From assembly GCA_013152075.1 (NCBI GenBank), contig JAADHD010000070.1, positions 1 to 9,689 of the forward strand: 9,689 bases of DNA. Direction: 5' to 3'. How positions within the stretch are numbered: the first letter of the stretch is position 1; each line of letters starts with the position of its first letter. The notes beneath the pieces were generated by a model. The model saw only the letters and a program-made list of their open reading frames with translations. It was not told where the DNA came from and ran no database searches. The stretch is from Verrucomicrobiota bacterium (GTDB taxonomy: Bacteria; Verrucomicrobiota; Verrucomicrobiia; Verrucomicrobiales; DEV007). Below, in pieces: positions 6,281 to 9,689 of this stretch. The translations under genes were made by a program, and so were the position numbers.

Positions 6281-8896
6281 TCAGTGATTGAAAAGGAACT
6301 CCTTGGTATTGACCAGAACCCAAAGGATATCCTCAAAGGCTTCCTGCTCGGCTTTCACGGCAGAGAGTTTTTTGGGGTCGGCGGCAGACAGGTCGCGTTT
6401 CTTTTTCAGGTGTTTTTTGGCGATGTCGAGCTCGCCTTTATTCGGTGATCGTGAAACCGCCTGCAGATACAAATCAGTGATGCGATCATCGTCGCTGCGG
6501 TCTTTGTCCTTGGCTAGAGTATGGGCGCGGCCTGTGCTACTGCCCAGAATTTTTTGTATTTGATCTGAATTGATGAGCAACAGGCTTTGACCAAGATTGG
6601 CGTCGCCGGTGCGTTCGCTCTCGGTGGCGGTATTCATTTGCGGACGCCCGAAGATCGCCAGGAATTCGGATTCCTTGGTGGCGCCATCGTTTGGCAGAGC
6701 AATGGCCCGTGCGCCCATGGGTTGCTGGTTGAATGAGTTCTTGGTGCCGGCCACGTCGTTGATCGAATCGAGTAACACTTCGGCTTGCAGGCGTTTGGGG
6801 TAATAGCGGGCAAAGTTCTGCGCGTCATCGCCGTTGTATTCATTCGGAGTCGAGCTCATCTGATAGGCACGACTGTTGCAAATATTGCGAATGAGATCCT
6901 TTAAATCAAATCCGGTATTGATGAAGTGAGCTGAAAGTTGATTGATCAACTTGGGGTGGGTTGCTGGATTGGTGGCGCGAATGTCGTCTTCGGGTTCCAC
7001 CAGTCCACGGCTGAAAAAATGCTTCCAGTAGCGATTGACGAGCATTCTTGCGAAGAATGGATTGTCCTTGGAGCGAATCCAATCAGCCAGGTATGGGCGA
7101 GGATCGACTTCGGCGGGAATGTCCAGAGCCGCTTCACCAAGCGGCGTCGGCTTGATCGTTTTTTTACTGTTCGGATTCTGGGCCTGAGCGATTTTTCGGT
7201 TGTGATAAATGATATCTTCCTCCGGCAGTTTGTAGATTTCTTTTCGCCCGATGGTGCTGAAAAAAGCGGTCAGGCCGTAGTAGTCATCCATGCTCCATTT
7301 TTCGTAGGGATGATGATGGCATTGGGCGCATTGCATGCGAATACCAAGAAACACCTGGGCGATGTCCTGCATTTCTTCCTTGGGATCCTTGACTGCCCGA
7401 TACCAGCTGACGGCTGGATTTTCGCTGGTCTTGCCACTGGCGGTGATTAGCTCCCCGACCATCTGGTCGTAGGGTTTGTTCTTCAAAAAACTGGTGCGAA
7501 TCCATGCATGAAAGGCTTGAGTGTCTCGTTCACTTCCGCCACTGCTGCCGCGGCCTTTGTTTCTCAGCAAGCCTGACCATTTGCCGGCAAAAAAGTCGGC
7601 ATAATCCGGACTGTTAAGCAGCTCGTCGATTTTCTTGGCGCGCTTTTTGGGATCCTTTGAAGCCAAATATACTTTGGTCTCTTCAATTGTGGGCAGGCGA
7701 CCGGCTATGTCCAAACTGACACGTCGCAAAAAAGTGCTTTCATTACTGTCGCCCGACGGGGGTAGTCCGAGAATGGTGAGCTGGTGATAAATTTGCTCGT
7801 CAATGAAGTTGTTGGGTTTGGGCAGGGCTGGCATCTTGATGCCAAGAGGAATGATCGCCATGAAAACGTCAATCTGTTCCTGGAAGCGGACCATCACGGA
7901 AGTGGTTCCTGTCTTGTTTTCGAAGTGCACCATCCCGGTGTCGTCGACTTCGGCCATGTCTTCCTGATTGGATTCAAATTGGGCCGCATGGGTGATGTCC
8001 CGCGTGCTGCCATCGCTGAAAAAAGCGGTGACAAGCAGTTGCTGTTTGCTGTGCGGCTGAACCACTCGTTCTCTGGGAAAAATTTCGATTCGTTCTACTA
8101 CCGGATCATTTGCAGGGGTATAGGGGGTGCCTTCCCTGATCCAGCGCAGCATCATTTGGTAGTCAGGAGAGCCTTCATCGATGCGAGCGCCGCCGCCGTG
8201 AGGCGTCTCTCCGGTTACTTTAGTAAGCAGTAAGCTGTGTTTTGGGGCGGCGGGGAAAATGCGCCGTCCTCTCGATTCATTGATCAGGTATTCATGATCC
8301 AAGTCCGGGTTGTATCCGAAGAGGGAAAGGCGGAACCCGTTTTGTCCGGCGGATTTGGCGTGACAGGCTCCAGCGTTACAGTGATTACGGGTAAAGATTG
8401 GAACGATGTCGTTGGGAAAACTGATCGGCGGCGGATTTTTGAAATTGTTGACCGCCACTTGGATGCTGGCGGGCTTGTCGTTACCGTGGTTTACCGTGAC
8501 CGTCGTTTTCCCATTGGCCGTGGGAGTGATGAATCCGTGAGAGTCTATCGTGACGATGCCCTCGGGTGAAGCTGTGTATTTTGCCTTGGGAGTCACATCG
8601 AGCACGGGGCGGCTTTTATCACTGATTGTCGAAGTGACGACCATCTGCTGCCGGGAATCAGGGCCGTTCAATACGATGTCTTTGGCGCCCAATCGAGCAG
8701 TGATGGAGAGGCTGCTGGCAGCGACGGCTTTGACTGGCGCGGCAGGGGTAGGGGCTTTAGCTGGCGCCGGATTTGGAGCCACTGTTGCAGCAGTGGCAGG
8801 CGTCGGCGTCGCAGTTTTTTTGTCTTCGGCTGCTTGAGCGACAGAGGAGATTGCAATAAGAGCCGTGAGGAGTCGAAAAGGTTTGAGCATTTCCAT
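6281..8896 (-). CDS. DUF1549/DUF1553 planctomycete-type cytochrome protein with two Ig-like (BIG2) domains
   Basis: This 871-aa exported protein starts at ATG 8896. It has a signal peptide at 1-22 (VAQA then AEDKK) and a Pro/Ala linker at about 28-60. An Ig-like BIG2-type domain covers about 62-152. A PSCyt-like heme domain covers about 155-262, with motif CNAGACH at C173, C178 and H179 followed by NGFRLSLFGYNPD. A second BIG2-like domain lies at about 266-350. DUF1549 spans about 361-550 (LRRVSLDIAGRLPT) with a canonical heme motif CAQCHHHPYEKW at C523, C526 and H527. DUF1553 covers about 600-871 (NPFFARMLVNRYWKHFFSRGLVEPEDDIR). This order is that of the family. The enzymatic role is not established; a multiheme exported redox protein, often near polymer-degrading genes, is the usual reading. 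A longer frame reaches TTG 8941, but that start lies in a hairpin and adds 15 residues before a good signal peptide. ATG 8890 is also possible. First gene of the operon. Confidence 0.94.
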   Translation of the reverse strand: MEMLKPFRLLTALIAISSVAQAAEDKKTATPTPATAATVAPNPAPAKAPTPAAPVKAVAASSLSITARLGAKDIVLNGPDSRQQMVVTSTISDKSRPVLDVTPKAKYTASPEGIVTIDSHGFITPTANGKTTVTVNHGNDKPASIQVAVNNFKNPPPISFPNDIVPIFTRNHCNAGACHAKSAGQNGFRLSLFGYNPDLDHEYLINESRGRRIFPAAPKHSLLLTKVTGETPHGGGARIDEGSPDYQMMLRWIREGTPYTPANDPVVERIEIFPRERVVQPHSKQQLLVTAFFSDGSTRDITHAAQFESNQEDMAEVDDTGMVHFENKTGTTSVMVRFQEQIDVFMAIIPLGIKMPALPKPNNFIDEQIYHQLTILGLPPSGDSNESTFLRRVSLDIAGRLPTIEETKVYLASKDPKKRAKKIDELLNSPDYADFFAGKWSGLLRNKGRGSSGGSERDTQAFHAWIRTSFLKNKPYDQMVGELITASGKTSENPAVSWYRAVKDPKEEMQDIAQVFLGIRMQCAQCHHHPYEKWSMDDYYGLTAFFSTIGRKEIYKLPEEDIIYHNRKIAQAQNPNSKKTIKPTPLGEAALDIPAEVDPRPYLADWIRSKDNPFFARMLVNRYWKHFFSRGLVEPEDDIRATNPATHPKLINQLSAHFINTGFDLKDLIRNICNSRAYQMSSTPNEYNGDDAQNFARYYPKRLQAEVLLDSINDVAGTKNSFNQQPMGARAIALPNDGATKESEFLAIFGRPQMNTATESERTGDANLGQSLLLINSDQIQKILGSSTGRAHTLAKDKDRSDDDRITDLYLQAVSRSPNKGELDIAKKHLKKKRDLSAADPKKLSAVKAEQEAFEDILWVLVNTKEFLFNH

Positions 8897-8939
8897 ATTA
8901 AGCGAGGCTTTTGGGGCGATTTTAAAAGTGGTAAGTAAC

Positions 8940-8957
8940 AAGCCTTCCGGAGGGCTT
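8940..8957. other. GC-rich hairpin in the operon leader
   Basis: AAGCCTTCCGGAGGGCTT on the plus strand folds into a 7-bp stem with one G-T wobble and a CCGG tetraloop. On the minus strand (the operon leader) the same sequence has one C-A mismatch. It is next to a run of six A (plus) or T (minus), but the T-run is on the 5' side of the hairpin in the minus-strand RNA, so it is not a standard terminator. The alternative TTG start at 8941 falls inside it. It sits about 44 nt before the ATG at 8896. A role in RNA stability or translation is possible but unproven. Confidence 0.35.
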
Positions 8958-9004
8958 AAAAAACCAATCTCACCTAGATGCAGGATTGATTCAAAGTCTT
9001 AAAA

Positions 9005-9034
9005 ATTAGAGTGTTTTTTGAGGGGAAAGTTCAA
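9005..9034 (-). promoter_or_regulatory. Candidate sigma70-like promoter for the DUF1549/PPC operon
   Basis: On the minus strand, TTGAAC (9029-9034; 4 of 6 matches to TTGACA) is followed after an 18-bp spacer by TCTAAT (9005-9010; 5 of 6 matches to TATAAT). Transcription would begin near 8998, giving a leader of about 100 nt before the ATG at 8896. It is the best match I found in the region upstream of the operon, but such matches also occur by chance in AT-rich DNA. Confidence 0.4.
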
Positions 9035-9323
9035 ATAATGTCCAAAAGAGTGATGGATGGGCAATAAACTGGGAGAAATGGGTAATAGAGAAGGATTTGA
9101 GAATGGTGTGATCTATCCTGAGACACTGGCTTTGGATACGAGCAGGACTTCGAGTCAGCGCAGAAGGGCGAACCGATTTGGCAGGGGATAAGGCTGTGGA
9201 GAAAGGAAAAAGAGAAACCTTTGGAGAAAAAAATTAAAAGAAGGGGTTATTCCGTAAGTTGTTTGGAGAGTGAGTTTTTGGATCAGTAATCCTTGCCGAG
9301 GCCCTATGTGAAAAATGACCTTA

Positions 9324-9339
9324 TACCACCGCTTACCAC
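9324..9339 (-). repeat. Tandem GTGGTA hexamers one helical turn apart
   Basis: Reading the minus strand, GTGGTAAGCG is followed directly by GTGGTATAAG. The two GTGGTA cores (9334-9339 and 9324-9329) are exactly 10 bp apart. A third core lies on the plus strand at 8928-8933. Two copies a helical turn apart on one face of DNA can be a protein binding site, but hexamers are short and no regulator is known here. Confidence 0.25.
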
Positions 9340-9375
9340 TTCGGAGCGGAAGCATGGGACACTCTAACTTTAGAC

Positions 9376-9689
9376 TTATGCGATAATCTGCTTTAGCACG
9401 CCAGTACTGTCGCCATGGCGCTCGACATCAACGCCTACGCCCTTGAGCAGGGTGAGCCATGCGTTACAAAGTGGAGTATCTTCCGGGACGACGATATTTT
9501 CGCCCAGCTTGATTCCCGCCCCGCCTCCAGCGAGGAGTGTTGGGCAGTTGCTTAGCTCATGACCGGTGCGGATATTGCTGCCGTAAGCGAGTGAAATGTG
9601 ATCAAAAAGCCGACTGCCGTCTGCCTCTTTCGTTTCTTTGAGTTTGTCGATCAATCCCGCCAACAATTCACTTTGCGCCAGATCACGCT
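9376..9689 (-). CDS. DUF1552 protein, C-terminal fragment (5' end outside window)
   Basis: The last 103 or so residues of a DUF1552-family protein are visible, ending in TAA at 9376-9378. The frame is open to the window edge. The visible part has a helix (LLAGLIDKLKETKEADGSRL), then HISLAYGSNI, a Gly-rich LLAGGGAGIKLG segment, EDTPLCNAWLTLL and VERHGDSTGVLKQ. This order (helix, D-H-[S/x]-YGS, LLAGGG, DTPL, GDSTG) is what I know as the conserved C-terminus of DUF1552, which is related to the DUF1501 and alkaline phosphatase/sulfatase-like group and often carries a Tat signal at its N-terminus (not visible here). The function is unproven. DUF1552 is usually the partner of DUF1592/1588/1587/1585 cytochrome proteins, so such a gene may lie just upstream of this window. 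It is separated from the DUF1549 gene by about 480 bp with a separate candidate promoter, so it is probably a different transcription unit. Confidence 0.88.
   Translation of the reverse strand, partial: RDLAQSELLAGLIDKLKETKEADGSRLFDHISLAYGSNIRTGHELSNCPTLLAGGGAGIKLGENIVVPEDTPLCNAWLTLLKGVGVDVERHGDSTGVLKQIIA

Larger units (their letters stand above)
8897..9375. other. Intergenic region between DUF1552 and DUF1549 genes
   Basis: No gene is supported in this 479-bp stretch. On the plus strand it is purine-rich around 9193-9245. It holds a candidate minus-strand promoter (9005-9034), a GC-rich hairpin (8940-8957) and three copies of a GTGGTA hexamer (8928-8933 on plus; 9324-9329 and 9334-9339 on minus). 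The DUF1552 terminator should lie near 9300-9375, but I see no strong stem followed by a T-run there. A 66-codon minus frame at 9155-9355 has no supporting start signal and no recognisable protein. Confidence 0.8.

Noticed and set aside
6281..8941. TTG at 8941 as the start of the DUF1549/1553 gene
   Set aside because: It lies in a hairpin, has no Shine-Dalgarno, and adds 15 residues before a normal signal peptide that begins at ATG 8896.
8940..8957. Hairpin next to a six-base A/T run as a Rho-independent terminator
   Set aside because: The T-run is on the 5' side in the minus-strand RNA, and on the plus strand the stem is followed by A rather than T.
9193..9245. Purine-rich stretch as an origin or triplex-forming element
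   Set aside because: It is short, lacks repeated binding motifs such as DnaA boxes, and such tracts are common in intergenic DNA.
9155..9355. 66-codon minus-strand frame in the intergenic region
   Set aside because: No Shine-Dalgarno or recognisable motif, and it spans the region where a terminator and promoter are expected; length is within chance.
9363..9374. Palindrome TCTAACTTTAGA just after the DUF1552 stop as a terminator
   Set aside because: The stem is AT-rich, has at most five pairs with a 2-nt spacer and is not followed by a T-run.

Overview
This window carries part of a secreted/periplasmic cytochrome gene neighbourhood typical of the PVC superphylum (Planctomycetota/Verrucomicrobiota). 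The evidence is the combination of DUF1549/DUF1553 with planctomycete-type cytochrome domains, PPC-domain proteins, a cytochrome c/WD40 protein and a DUF1552 protein. These families are strongly expanded in that group and rare elsewhere. The sequence does not let me choose between the two phyla. Most start codons also lack a good Shine-Dalgarno sequence. All five genes read on the minus strand, so the reading order runs from the high-coordinate end to the low-coordinate end.

Layout in transcription order: (1) the C-terminal end of a DUF1552 protein (9376-9689, cut by the window edge); (2) a gene-free stretch of about 480 bp (8897-9375) with a plausible sigma70-like promoter (9005-9034), a GC-rich hairpin next to the start region and a few short repeats; (3) an 871-aa DUF1549/DUF1553 protein with two Ig-like domains and two heme-attachment motifs, one C-x4-CH and one CxxCH; (4) and (5) two tandem paralogous PPC-domain proteins of 847 and 843 aa, each with a Lys/Ala-rich coiled coil set into its last beta domain; (6) the N-terminal 383 or 367 residues of a cytochrome c/WD40 propeller protein, cut at position 1.

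Genes 3 to 6 look like one operon: the gaps are 52 bp, 5 bp and then a 4-bp ATGA overlap. All four have an N-terminal export signal. The inferred picture is an exported assembly outside the cytoplasmic membrane, in which two c-type cytochrome proteins handle electrons and the two non-heme PPC/Ig proteins act as adhesive or scaffold parts. The substrate and partners cannot be read from the sequence. No mobile element, tRNA, rRNA, CRISPR array or regulator gene was seen. The most unusual features are the PPC tandem duplication with its conserved coiled-coil insertion, and the mixed heme motifs in the DUF1549 protein.
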